The position numbers and the translations under genes were made by a program. From Arthrobacter humicola (lineage in GTDB: Bacteria; Actinomycetota; Actinomycetes; Actinomycetales; Micrococcaceae), in contig NZ_JAFKON010000003.1 in assembly GCF_022803015.1 (NCBI RefSeq), positions 62,001 through 126,000 on the forward strand: a stretch of 64,000 nucleotides of DNA, written 5' to 3'. How positions within the stretch are numbered: the first letter of the stretch is position 1; each line of letters opens with the position of its first letter. Below the pieces are notes generated by a model. It was not told the DNA's origin and did not search any database. It worked only from the letters and a program-made list of their open reading frames with translations. This document shows positions 50,944-58,997 of this stretch, piece by piece.

Positions 50944-52065
50944 ATGTCCTCCACTGCTTCAGCCAAACGCGTCGCCATCATCGGCGGCGGCATCCTCGGC
51001 GTCTCCACCGCGGTCCACCTGCTCCGCGACGGCGCCTCCGTGATCCTCCTGACCGAACGTGGCCTGGCCAGCGAGGCGAGCGGCCGTTCGCTGTCGTGGC
51101 TGAACTCCGCCGGGGAACGGTCAACCCCGTACCACCAGCTCCGGGTCGCCGGCGTAGACCGCTACCGCACCCTCTTTGCCGCCGACCCAGGCCGGGACTG
51201 GCTGCAGTTCGGCGGCGGCCTCATGTGGAATGCAGCCGGGCAGCGGGCCGTCACGGAAGCCCGCCACTCCTACGAAAAATCCGTCGGCTATGACTCCAAG
51301 CTGCTGGCACCTGAACAGATTTCCTCCGCCACACCGGGCATCGATGCCAAAGCCGTTCCGGAGAACGCCATCTTCAATCCCGGCGAGGGCTGGGTCAGCC
51401 TGCCCGATCTCGTGGACTTCCTGATGGAGGAGTTCCACGCCCTGGGCGGTGAACTCGTCCTCAACGCCGGCAAGGTGTCCGTGACGGTCGAGGCCGGCCG
51501 GGCCACCGGCGTCGAGACCGCCGCAGGGGAAACCTACGAGGCAGACGCTGTGCTCGTGGCGTGCGGTGCCGCAACTCCCGCCGTCGTCGCGCCCCTCGGC
51601 GTCGAGATCCCGAACGGTTCCCCGGTCTCGATGCTGGTGCTGACCAAACCCCTGGACCACGGGCTGAAGGCCGTGCTGAACACCCCCCGGGCCGCCGTCA
51701 GACCCAACCCCGGCAGCACCCTGGCCCTGGACCACGACTGGTATGAAGGGCACATCACCGAGCACGCGGACGGCTCCTTCAGCATTCCTGATGACGTGGT
51801 CCAGGAACTCGCCGATGAGGCATCCAAGCTGATCGCCGGCAACCCCGACCTGAAGCCGGCGTCCTGGAAGATCGGCTACAAGCCCATCCCGGGTGACGGC
51901 GAGCCGGTCCTCGGTGAACTCGGCCAGGTGCCCGGCTGCTTCGTGGCCTTCACGCACTCGGGCGCCACCCTCGGGCTCATCGCGGGCGAACTCCTCGCGG
52001 GCGAGATCCTGACCGGCGCGAAGCACCCGATGCTGGCCACCTTCCGGCCGGGACGCTTCTCCTAG
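50944..52065 (+). CDS. FAD-dependent oxidoreductase (DAO family), possible amadoriase
   Basis: This 373-aa protein has the FAD motif VAIIGGGILGVSTAVHLL at about residues 9-26, EASGRSLSWLNSAGERSTPY where DAO proteins position the isoalloxazine, and a C-terminal GDGEPVLGELGQVPGCFVAFTHSGATLGLI. Length and motifs agree with glycine/sarcosine/fructosyl-amino-acid oxidases of about 370 aa. The gene order family-3 transporter then DAO protein recalls the soc genes for santhopine, whose SocD is an amadoriase, and the frl-like cluster lies just downstream. The specific assignment is inference; D-amino acid oxidation is the alternative. GGGAGAA precedes the ATG. Confidence 0.8.
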   Translation: MSSTASAKRVAIIGGGILGVSTAVHLLRDGASVILLTERGLASEASGRSLSWLNSAGERSTPYHQLRVAGVDRYRTLFAADPGRDWLQFGGGLMWNAAGQRAVTEARHSYEKSVGYDSKLLAPEQISSATPGIDAKAVPENAIFNPGEGWVSLPDLVDFLMEEFHALGGELVLNAGKVSVTVEAGRATGVETAAGETYEADAVLVACGAATPAVVAPLGVEIPNGSPVSMLVLTKPLDHGLKAVLNTPRAAVRPNPGSTLALDHDWYEGHITEHADGSFSIPDDVVQELADEASKLIAGNPDLKPASWKIGYKPIPGDGEPVLGELGQVPGCFVAFTHSGATLGLIAGELLAGEILTGAKHPMLATFRPGRFS

Positions 52066-52072
52066 ACCGTCC

Positions 52073-52103
52073 GCAGGCAGGGCCTCCTGTCGGCCCTGCC
52101 TGC
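52073..52103. terminator. Bidirectional terminator
   Basis: GCAGGCAGGGCC (52073-52084) and GGCCCTGCCTGC (52092-52103) form a perfect 12-bp stem between two convergent genes. Confidence 0.85.
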
Positions 52104-52106
52104 CGT

Positions 52107-52784
52107 CTACCGTTGTGGACGCAGGCAGCCCGTGTGAGCGGCCGTGATGAGCGCGGGCAGCTCTTCCATGTCTTTGAAGACCGTCGTTTGGGGTCCTTCC
52201 AGCCACTCCGGCGGAGTCAGGCCGCCGGCGTAGCCAAGGACACGCATGCCGGCAGCGCGGGCGGCCTGAACACCAAAGCGGCTGTCTTCGACTACCAGGC
52301 ATCTTTTGGGCGGCACGCCCATCGTTTGTGCTGCATGGAGAAAGAGGTCCGGGGCGGGTTTGCCGTCCCGGACGTCCTCTGCACTGAAAATACGGCCGGA
52401 AAAGCGCGGCAGCAGTCCCGTTAGGCCCAATGTTTGCTCCAGCCTGGCGTGGCGGCTGTTCGACGCGACGCAGGTGGGCATCAGTATCCGTAAAAGCGCG
52501 TTCTCCACTCCGGCAATCGGCGTCAGTTCCTGCTCAAAGGCGTCGGCGTACCACTGCTGGTACTTGAGTTCCCAGTTTGGGGGAAGATCCCGGCCGAGAA
52601 AGGACTCCAGTTCCCGGGTGAAGTGGGTCGACGTCCGGCCCATGAAGCGGGCGACGATCTCCTCCTGGCTAAGGTTCCAGCCGTGGTCGGCAAGCACTCG
52701 CTGATCCACCTTGATGCTGAGAACCTCACTGTCCACAAGGGTCCCGTCGCAATCAAAGATGACTAAGTCCACGCGGTCTTCCAT
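52107..52784 (-). CDS. HAD-family phosphatase, beta-phosphoglucomutase-like
   Basis: This 225-aa protein has the nucleophile motif VIFDCDGTLVDSE, with the first Asp forming the phospho-enzyme. A helical cap follows, then the Ser/Thr motif in CVASNSRHARL, the lysine in DGKPAPDLF and the acidic motif VVEDSRFGVQAARAAGM. This is the class of sugar-phosphate phosphatases and mutases. It is convergent with the oxidoreductase and divergent from frlB, so it may dephosphorylate a sugar phosphate from the Amadori pathway, but specificity is unknown. Confidence 0.83.
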   Translation of the reverse strand: MEDRVDLVIFDCDGTLVDSEVLSIKVDQRVLADHGWNLSQEEIVARFMGRTSTHFTRELESFLGRDLPPNWELKYQQWYADAFEQELTPIAGVENALLRILMPTCVASNSRHARLEQTLGLTGLLPRFSGRIFSAEDVRDGKPAPDLFLHAAQTMGVPPKRCLVVEDSRFGVQAARAAGMRVLGYAGGLTPPEWLEGPQTTVFKDMEELPALITAAHTGCLRPQR

Positions 52785-52875
52785 GGCTGTTGCTCCTTTC
52801 AGAGGACACTCCGCCTCCCGCCCATGAACGCGGACGCAGTTCCCCGATGTGTCAAAAATTCTGTCGGTCTTTTCG

Positions 52876-52904
52876 TTGACAGCTGGCCAATGTGATGCTT
52901 ATCT
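52876..52904 (+). promoter_or_regulatory. Sigma-70-type promoter of the frl-like operon
   Basis: TTGACA (52876-52881), 17 bases, TTATCT (52899-52904). It is upstream of frlB with a perfect -35. Confidence 0.65.
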
Positions 52905-52910
52905 CTAATA

Positions 52911-52939
52911 AGACATCAGTCAGGTGCCAGAGGATGTCT
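52911..52939. promoter_or_regulatory. Candidate FrlR operator
   Basis: AGACATC and GATGTCT form a 7-bp inverted repeat with a 15-base spacer, starting 6 bases after the -10 box. A repressor bound here would block the promoter; the GntR/UTRA protein at 58103 is the natural candidate. Confidence 0.45.
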
Positions 52940-52965
52940 GACAGCCTACCAAGAGAGACTACGAA

Positions 52966-53979
52966 ATGCTTAACTTTGATCAGGACCGCTTCGTTACCAT
53001 CCAGCAGGGCTCCGTTGCCGTGGCGGAAAAGCTGGACGCCGCGGTGCGCCAGTGCCTAGATGACGGCGCCGAGAACCTCTTCTTCCTCGGCGCAGGCGGG
53101 GTGATGTTCCTGACCCAGCCGGCCCTGCGTCTGCTGCAGACAAAGTCCACGTTTCCCGTCCACTACGAGATGGGGGCCGAACTCGTGGAAGCGGGCTCCG
53201 TCCACCTCGGCCCCAAGTCCCTGGTGATCATGCCGTCCCTGTCCGGGACCACGAAGGAGGCCGTCGCGGCCCTTGAATATGCGAAGAACAAGGGCGCCAC
53301 CGTCATCTCGCTCACCGGCCACTCAGATACGCCCCTCGCGCAAAAGGCCGACTACAACTTCACGAATTTCGCCGAGGACGACACCTCCTCCGAAATGTTC
53401 TACCTCCAGACCCTCCTGGTCTCCCTGTCGGTGATGCGGCACCGCGGAGAAATCGACAACTACGAGGAAACCGTCGCGGAACTGCAGACACTCCCCCGGC
53501 TCCTGGTGGACGTCAAGCAGTCCTTCGAGGCACGCGCAGCCGAGTTTGCCGCGACCATCAAAGACGAGAAGTACCACATCATCACCGGCGCGGGGTCGAC
53601 CTGGCCGGAAGCCTACTACTACGGCATGTGCATCCTGGAGGAGATGCAGTGGATCCGCACCCGTCCGGTCCACGCCTCCGATTTCTTCCACGGCACCCTT
53701 GAACTGGTCGAAGAGGGCGTAAGCGTCATCGTCTTCAGCGGCGAAGACGAATCCCGCCCCCTGACCGAACGAGTAGCGCAGTTCGCCCCCCGGTTCACCG
53801 ACAAGGTTCATGTCTTCGACACCAAGGACTTCGACCTTCCCGGAATCTCCGCCGAAACCCGGGCACTGATTTCCCCGATCCTCCTGGCCACGGCATTCGA
53901 ACGCATCAGCGCCCACCTCGAGATCCTGCGCAATCACCCACTGACCACCCGCCGCTACTACAAGAAGCTGGAGTACTAG
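52966..53979 (+). CDS. frlB: Fructosamine-6-phosphate deglycase (SIS domains)
   Basis: This 337-aa protein has two SIS sugar-isomerase domains: LFFLGAGGVMFLTQPAL and MPSLSGTTKEAVAALEYA in the first, GSTWPEAYYYGMCILEEMQW in the second. The conserved HGTLELVEEGVSVIVFSGED and ERISAHLEILRNHPLTTRR-YYKKLEY ending is the mark of the FrlB branch. It cleaves 6-phosphofructosyl amino acids, such as fructoselysine-6-phosphate, to glucose-6-phosphate and the amino acid. It opens a cluster in the B. subtilis frlBONMD gene order. Confidence 0.86.
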   Translation: MLNFDQDRFVTIQQGSVAVAEKLDAAVRQCLDDGAENLFFLGAGGVMFLTQPALRLLQTKSTFPVHYEMGAELVEAGSVHLGPKSLVIMPSLSGTTKEAVAALEYAKNKGATVISLTGHSDTPLAQKADYNFTNFAEDDTSSEMFYLQTLLVSLSVMRHRGEIDNYEETVAELQTLPRLLVDVKQSFEARAAEFAATIKDEKYHIITGAGSTWPEAYYYGMCILEEMQWIRTRPVHASDFFHGTLELVEEGVSVIVFSGEDESRPLTERVAQFAPRFTDKVHVFDTKDFDLPGISAETRALISPILLATAFERISAHLEILRNHPLTTRRYYKKLEY

Positions 53980-54020
53980 GCCGCGAAAGCGCGCCGGTAC
54001 TCCAGGAAAGGCCAAATCGC

Positions 54021-55340
54021 ATGAAAGCACTCTTCAAGGCCGTCGCAGCCGCCGGCATCGTGGCCGTGGCACTGACCGGCTGCGGTTCGAGCAGCACCGC
54101 AGGTCCCGCAGCAGCGCCTGCCGCCGACCTGTCCACCGTCAAGTACGAAGGCAGCGTCAGCGTCATCACCCGCTACGCCGGCGGAAACGCCGCCTTCTTC
54201 GAAAAAATGGCCAAGGACTACGAGGCGGCACACCCCGGGGTAAAGGTGAACCTCCAACAGGAATCGGACCAGGGGTACAAGGACAAAATCAAGACCTTGA
54301 CCGCGTCCCAGAACGTGCCTGACGTCTACTTCACCTGGGCAGGGAATTACGCGGAACAGTTCTACGACAACGGTCTCGCCCTGGACCTGACCAACGTCAT
54401 CGCCCCGAAAACGGAATGGGGCTCCACCATGGCCCCGCAGGCACTGGACGCCTTCACCAAGGACGGCAAGACCTATGGTGTTCCCCTCGGCCTGGACGCA
54501 AAGTACATGGTGTACAACAAGAAGCTCTTCGCCGACGCGGGCGTATCCGTGCCCACGGATCTGGAGGGGCTGCTTGCGTCCTGCAAGTCCCTGAAGGCGA
54601 AAAACATCGTTCCGATGTCCTTCGGCAACAAGGACGGCTGGCCGGCCATCCACTACATCACCCAGCTCAACAGCTACAACGTTCCGGCCGGCACGCTGGA
54701 CAAGGACTACAAACCCGCCACCGCCTCGTTTGACGATCCCGGCTACAAACAGTCCCTGGATCAGTTTGCCCGGATCGTCGACGAATGCACGACCACGGGC
54801 AAGGGGGCCAACGGCACCGACTACTACTCCCAGCGCGACGCGTTCGGACAGGGCAAGGCGGCCATGTTCTACGTCGAGAACCTGGAGTTCGCCGCCGCCG
54901 TCCCCAAGGGCAGCCCAGCCGAGACGGACGGATATGACCTCTTCCGTCTGCCTGCCCCCGCAGGAGCCAAGGGCGACACCAAGGCCCTCACCGGCGCCCC
55001 TGACGGCTTCCTGATTAACTCCAAGGCCAAGAACCCCGCGCTGGCGGTGGACTTCATGAAATTCGTCACCAGCAAGCAGAACGCCGAAACCCTGGCCTCA
55101 ACCATCGGCTTCCCGAGCCCGGTCACTGGCACCCTCAACGAGTCGAACTCCACCCCACAGCTGCGCTCGAGCATCGAGGATCTTCAGAAGGCCAGCCGGC
55201 TGTCGATCTGGCTGGACACCGTCACCGTGCCAGGGGTGGCAGACGCCTACCTCTCCGGCGTCGAGGGCATGATCAGCGGCACGAAAACATCGCAGGACGT
55301 GATGACCGCGGTGAAGGCCGCGTCCGATCAGGCGAAGTAA
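54021..55340 (+). CDS. frlO: ABC transporter substrate-binding lipoprotein, family 1
   Basis: This 439-aa lipoprotein has a signal peptide with the lipobox VALTGC (Cys near 18), then an Ala-rich linker and the MalE-type family-1 binding fold: VSVITRYAGGNAAFFEKMAK, DVYFTWAGNYAEQF, LDAKYMVYNKKLFADAGV and a C-terminal MISGTKTSQDVM. It would capture the amadori compound outside the membrane for the two following permeases. Position matches frlO of B. subtilis. The gap to frlB is 41 bases and to the next gene 1 base. Confidence 0.82.
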   Translation: MKALFKAVAAAGIVAVALTGCGSSSTAGPAAAPAADLSTVKYEGSVSVITRYAGGNAAFFEKMAKDYEAAHPGVKVNLQQESDQGYKDKIKTLTASQNVPDVYFTWAGNYAEQFYDNGLALDLTNVIAPKTEWGSTMAPQALDAFTKDGKTYGVPLGLDAKYMVYNKKLFADAGVSVPTDLEGLLASCKSLKAKNIVPMSFGNKDGWPAIHYITQLNSYNVPAGTLDKDYKPATASFDDPGYKQSLDQFARIVDECTTTGKGANGTDYYSQRDAFGQGKAAMFYVENLEFAAAVPKGSPAETDGYDLFRLPAPAGAKGDTKALTGAPDGFLINSKAKNPALAVDFMKFVTSKQNAETLASTIGFPSPVTGTLNESNSTPQLRSSIEDLQKASRLSIWLDTVTVPGVADAYLSGVEGMISGTKTSQDVMTAVKAASDQAK

Positions 55341-55341
55341 C

Positions 55342-56304
55342 GTGTCAACCCAAGAGAAGACGTTCCCGCCGCCCGGCCTCAGCGCCGCGGCGGCGGGGAC
55401 GCCCGTCCCCCGCCGCCGCAAGCCCGCCAGGAAGAAAAACACCTGGCACGGTCTGATCTGGGTGCTTCCTGGCCTGGTCACCCTGTTCCTTTTCGTCTAC
55501 TACCCGCTGGTACTGAACTTCCGGTACAGCCTGGAAACATCCAACATCTTCACCGGTCAGCAGCGATTTGTCGGCCTGGACAACTACACCCGCCTGGCCG
55601 CGGATCCGATCTTCTGGAAGGCGCTGGGCAACAACTGCCTCTACGCGGGGATCTCCATCGTCTGCCAGGTGTTCTTCGCCCTCGTGCTCGCCTCCCTGAT
55701 CGAAAACCTCCGCAACGAACGCTTCAGGGCAATCCTCCGGTCGGTCTACTTCCTGCCCTCGGCCATCTCCCTGACCGTGACCGGCCTGCTCTTCGCCTTC
55801 ATGTACCAGCCCCAGGGCGGCCTGCTCAACGGCCTACTGGACGCTGTCGGCCTCGATTCCCTGCAACAGGCCTGGCTGGGAAACCCCGACACGGCCATGT
55901 TGGGAATCATCATGATGAGCCAGTGGCAGGGCTTCGGGTACTGCACGCTCCTCTTTGCCGTGGCCATCCAGCGCATCCCGCGGGACCTCTATGAAGCGTC
56001 AGCGTTGGACGGCATCGGCCCGGTCCGTCAGATCTTCTCGATCACCATCCCGCTGGTCCGCGAAATGACCGGGCTGATGATGATCGTCACGATCTCCGGG
56101 GCGTTCCAGGTCTTCAACGAAGTCATGGTCACCACCTCCGGCGGCCCCGACAACTCCACCCAAGTGCTCGGCACCTGGCTGTATCGAAGCGGATTCGTCA
56201 AGAACGACTTCGGCTACGCGGCAGCCATAGCCACCGTCATCTTCATCATCACCCTGGCCCTGGCCCTGATCCAGGTCCGCTACACCAACAAGAGGAGAGT
56301 CTGA
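55342..56304 (+). CDS. frlN: Sugar-type ABC transporter permease 1
   Basis: This 320-aa MalF-type permease has about six hydrophobic spans: an N-terminal one, then YVFLPSAI-like YFLPSAISLTVTGLLFAFMY. The EAA loop is IPRDLYEASALDGIGPVRQIF. The first 30 residues are basic and Pro/Ala-rich. GTG 55342 follows the frlO stop by one base. Its stop overlaps the next permease start (TGATG). No ATPase gene is in this cluster, so the pair must use one encoded elsewhere, as in B. subtilis with MsmX. Confidence 0.83.
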   Translation: MSTQEKTFPPPGLSAAAAGTPVPRRRKPARKKNTWHGLIWVLPGLVTLFLFVYYPLVLNFRYSLETSNIFTGQQRFVGLDNYTRLAADPIFWKALGNNCLYAGISIVCQVFFALVLASLIENLRNERFRAILRSVYFLPSAISLTVTGLLFAFMYQPQGGLLNGLLDAVGLDSLQQAWLGNPDTAMLGIIMMSQWQGFGYCTLLFAVAIQRIPRDLYEASALDGIGPVRQIFSITIPLVREMTGLMMIVTISGAFQVFNEVMVTTSGGPDNSTQVLGTWLYRSGFVKNDFGYAAAIATVIFIITLALALIQVRYTNKRRV

Positions 56305-57140
56305 TGACCAGCCCCGTGCGTCTGTGGCCCATCATCGGCCGGCTCGTCCTGACAGGGTTCCTGCTTGGCCTCGTCATCGTTGTCCTCTACCCACTGCTGT
56401 GGATGTTCATCAGCTCGATGAAGTCCAACTCGGAGATCCTCGGAAATCCGTTCGCCTGGCCGGGCAGCCTTGACTTCAGCAGCTACGGCCGTGCCGTGGA
56501 CCGGGGCGTCGGAACCTATCTGTTCAACAGCGTCCTGGTGACGGCCGTAAGCGTGGTGTCAACGACACTGCTCAGCGCCTGGGCCGCCTTCGGACTGACC
56601 CGGATCAACATCCCCTTCAGCAAACCGATCCTGATGATCATCGTCGGGGGCCTAATGCTCGCCCCGACGGTCGCCCTTGTCCCGCTGGTGAAACTCATGC
56701 AGTCATGGGGACTCTACGACACCTACTGGGCGCTCATCATCCTCTACACAGCCTTCCGGGTCCCCTTCACCACCTTCCTCATCCGCTCCTACATGATCGA
56801 CCTTCCGATCGACGTCGACGAGGCGGCAGTCCTCGACGGCGCCAGCCGGCGCCAGACCTTCTGGCGGGTGACCATGCCCATGTGCACCCCCATCATCGTC
56901 TCCGCCGTCATCCTCCAGGTCCTCTTCGCCTGGAACGAGTTCCTGTTCGCCCTGATTTTCATCGGATCCGACAGCCTCAAGACACTCCCCGTCGGCCTGG
57001 CCACCCTCTCATCGCGTGCCGTCACCGACTTCCCCTCCGTCTTTGCCGGAATGACGATTGCCGCGGTCCCGATGATTGTGCTGTTCATCCTCGGACAGCG
57101 GTACTTCGTCCGGGGACTCGCCGAAGGCGTCGGACGATAA
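56304..57140 (+). CDS. frlM: Sugar-type ABC transporter permease 2
   Basis: This 278-aa MalG-type permease has six hydrophobic spans beginning LTGFLLGLVIVVLYPLLWMF, and FRVPFTTFLIRSYMIDLP. The EAA loop IDVDEAAVLDGASRRQTFWR contacts the ATPase. It forms the membrane channel with the preceding gene product. The start codon shares a base with the frlN stop. It is followed by the kinase after 54 bases with GGAAAGGA for that gene. Confidence 0.83.
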   Translation: MTSPVRLWPIIGRLVLTGFLLGLVIVVLYPLLWMFISSMKSNSEILGNPFAWPGSLDFSSYGRAVDRGVGTYLFNSVLVTAVSVVSTTLLSAWAAFGLTRINIPFSKPILMIIVGGLMLAPTVALVPLVKLMQSWGLYDTYWALIILYTAFRVPFTTFLIRSYMIDLPIDVDEAAVLDGASRRQTFWRVTMPMCTPIIVSAVILQVLFAWNEFLFALIFIGSDSLKTLPVGLATLSSRAVTDFPSVFAGMTIAAVPMIVLFILGQRYFVRGLAEGVGR

Positions 57141-57194
57141 CCACGCCGCCGGCCAGCAGACCGACCCATCAACGACCAGGGAAAGGACCCCAGA

Positions 57195-57995
57195 ATGACA
57201 GCAGTTGAACGACCCACACTCGGGGCGATCGGAGACAACACCATCGACCAGTACTTCGGATCCATGAACCGAAGCTTCGTCGGCGGCAACGCCCTCAACG
57301 TCGCCATGCAGTTCAGCCAGCTCGGGCACCCCGCCCGCTACGCCGGAGCCATCGGCCCCGACGAGGACGGGCGCCGCGTACGCGAGGCGCTGGAAGGAAA
57401 CAACGTCATCACCGAGGGACTTGTCATCCTCGACGGCGTCACCTCGATCTCCAAAATCCGGGTGGATCCAGGCGGGGAACGGGTCATCGAGTTCGAGGAC
57501 TTCGCGGTCTGCGCCGACTACAAACCCGGCAACCGGGAGCTCGACGCTCTTGCCGAGTGCGCCTTCGTCCACATCGGCATGAGCCCCTTCGCAGACGAAA
57601 TCAGAAAAGAACTCAGCCGCAGGGGTGCGCGCATCAGCCAGGACTGCGCCGTCAGCGCCGGATACGACCTGCTGGACGTCGCCTTCTGCTCCGCCGGCGA
57701 CGACCGGAACGCCGCCCGGGCGATGGCCGAAGCCGCGCTCGACGGCGGCGCCCGCCTGGCCGTTGTCACGTGTGGGCCGGCAGGGAGCATCGCGTTCGAC
57801 GGGACGTCATGGACCACGCAGGAAGCTGACCCCATCGACCCGGTGGACACCACGGGAGCCGGCGACAGCTTCATCGCAGGATTCCTCGCCGCCCTCGCGA
57901 CCGGGGAAGAGCTTCAATCCTGCATGCGGGCAGGAGCAGCCACCGCAGCGAGGACGTGCCTGCACTGGGGTGGCTGGGCCCAGGACGGGCAATAA
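57195..57995 (+). CDS. frlD: PfkB-family fructosamine 6-kinase
   Basis: This 266-aa kinase has LGAIGDNTIDQYF near the N-terminus, SFVGGNALNVAMQFSQLG, and the C-terminal PfkB motif DPVDTTGAGDSFIAGFLAAL with the catalytic Asp at about 224. The GDNxxDxY and GGNALNVA wording, short length and CLHWGGW end agree with FrlD rather than ribokinase. It would phosphorylate fructosyl amino acids at C6 to make the FrlB substrate. It is the fifth gene in the same order as B. subtilis. Confidence 0.87.
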   Translation: MTAVERPTLGAIGDNTIDQYFGSMNRSFVGGNALNVAMQFSQLGHPARYAGAIGPDEDGRRVREALEGNNVITEGLVILDGVTSISKIRVDPGGERVIEFEDFAVCADYKPGNRELDALAECAFVHIGMSPFADEIRKELSRRGARISQDCAVSAGYDLLDVAFCSAGDDRNAARAMAEAALDGGARLAVVTCGPAGSIAFDGTSWTTQEADPIDPVDTTGAGDSFIAGFLAALATGEELQSCMRAGAATAARTCLHWGGWAQDGQ

Positions 57996-58102
57996 TGGTT
58001 ACGTTCCACTCCGGCGGAACACTTCACGCCAGGACCGACCCGGGCGGCCGACGACTACTACGAGCGCATGACACTCAGCTCCGCAGACCTAAAGGATTCA
58101 CG

Positions 58103-58870
58103 ATGACGACGTCCCTGAACCAGCCAGCCGCCGGCCCCGAGAGGGCCCCGGTCGGTGGCCGTGGCCTGATGTCGGTCCAGGTCCGGGACCGGCTCATAGG
58201 ATACTTCCGGGAGAACGGCACCAAGCCCGGCGACCAGATCCTCAGCGAACCCGAGATTGTCGAACTGTTCAAGGTCGGCCGGAGCACCGCCCGCGAGGCC
58301 GTCAAGCTCCTCGAACACGAAGGACTCGTTGAGGTCCGCCCGGGACTTGGCCGGTTTCTGACCTCCCTGGCAACCGCGACCGTCGACCGGCCGGTCACCC
58401 GGTTCGAATCAGTGACTGAACTGCTCAAGAGCCTCGGATACGACGCACAGACCCTCGTGCTCTCCGTTGAAGAACATCAGCCCGAAGCCGCCGAACGGGA
58501 AGCCCTGAAGCTCTCCGAAGGAGACACCGTCGTGCGGCTGGTCCGGCTCCGCTCAACCGGGGAGGAGCCGCTGATCTTCAGCATCGACACGATCAGCAGA
58601 TCCCGCATTCCCGGCCCGATCAAATACGTCGACTGGAGCGGTTCAGTCTCCACCTTCCTCCGCGACCAGGGATACCCGCTGTCCTTCTCAGCCGCACGGC
58701 TCCAGGCGGTAAACCTGCCCGCAGATTTGAAGCAACGGTACTCACTGGAGGGCCACGACCCGTGGTTCCTGATCACCGAAACAGCCGTCACCGCCAACGG
58801 TGAACCCGTCCTCTACGCCCAGGACTACCACCGCGGGGACACCTTCAGCTTCAACGTCCTCCGCCGCTGA
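58103..58870 (+). CDS. frlR: GntR-family regulator with UTRA domain
   Basis: This 255-aa regulator has a GntR winged helix (VQVRDRLIGYFRENGTKPGD, then SEPEIVELFKVGRSTAREAV) and a UTRA effector domain (LGYDAQTLVLSVEEHQPEAA, VVRLVRLRSTGEEPLIFSID, ending EPVLYAQDYHRGDTFSFNVL). That is the FrlR/NagR type. ATG 58103 is chosen because AAAGGA precedes it; the upstream extension overlaps frlD. It lies directly after frlD as in B. subtilis and is expected to repress the frl genes until a phosphorylated amadori compound is present. Confidence 0.86.
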   Translation: MTTSLNQPAAGPERAPVGGRGLMSVQVRDRLIGYFRENGTKPGDQILSEPEIVELFKVGRSTAREAVKLLEHEGLVEVRPGLGRFLTSLATATVDRPVTRFESVTELLKSLGYDAQTLVLSVEEHQPEAAEREALKLSEGDTVVRLVRLRSTGEEPLIFSIDTISRSRIPGPIKYVDWSGSVSTFLRDQGYPLSFSAARLQAVNLPADLKQRYSLEGHDPWFLITETAVTANGEPVLYAQDYHRGDTFSFNVLRR

Positions 58871-58997
58871 CGACCCAGCCACCGCTTCACCCCATCGGCC
58901 AGCACCGGGCACGCCCCGCACGGCCGAACCGTATTTGCCGTCCCGCCGGCCTCCTGCGCGCCCGGACGACACGTAAATGCCCCCGAAACGAGGAACC

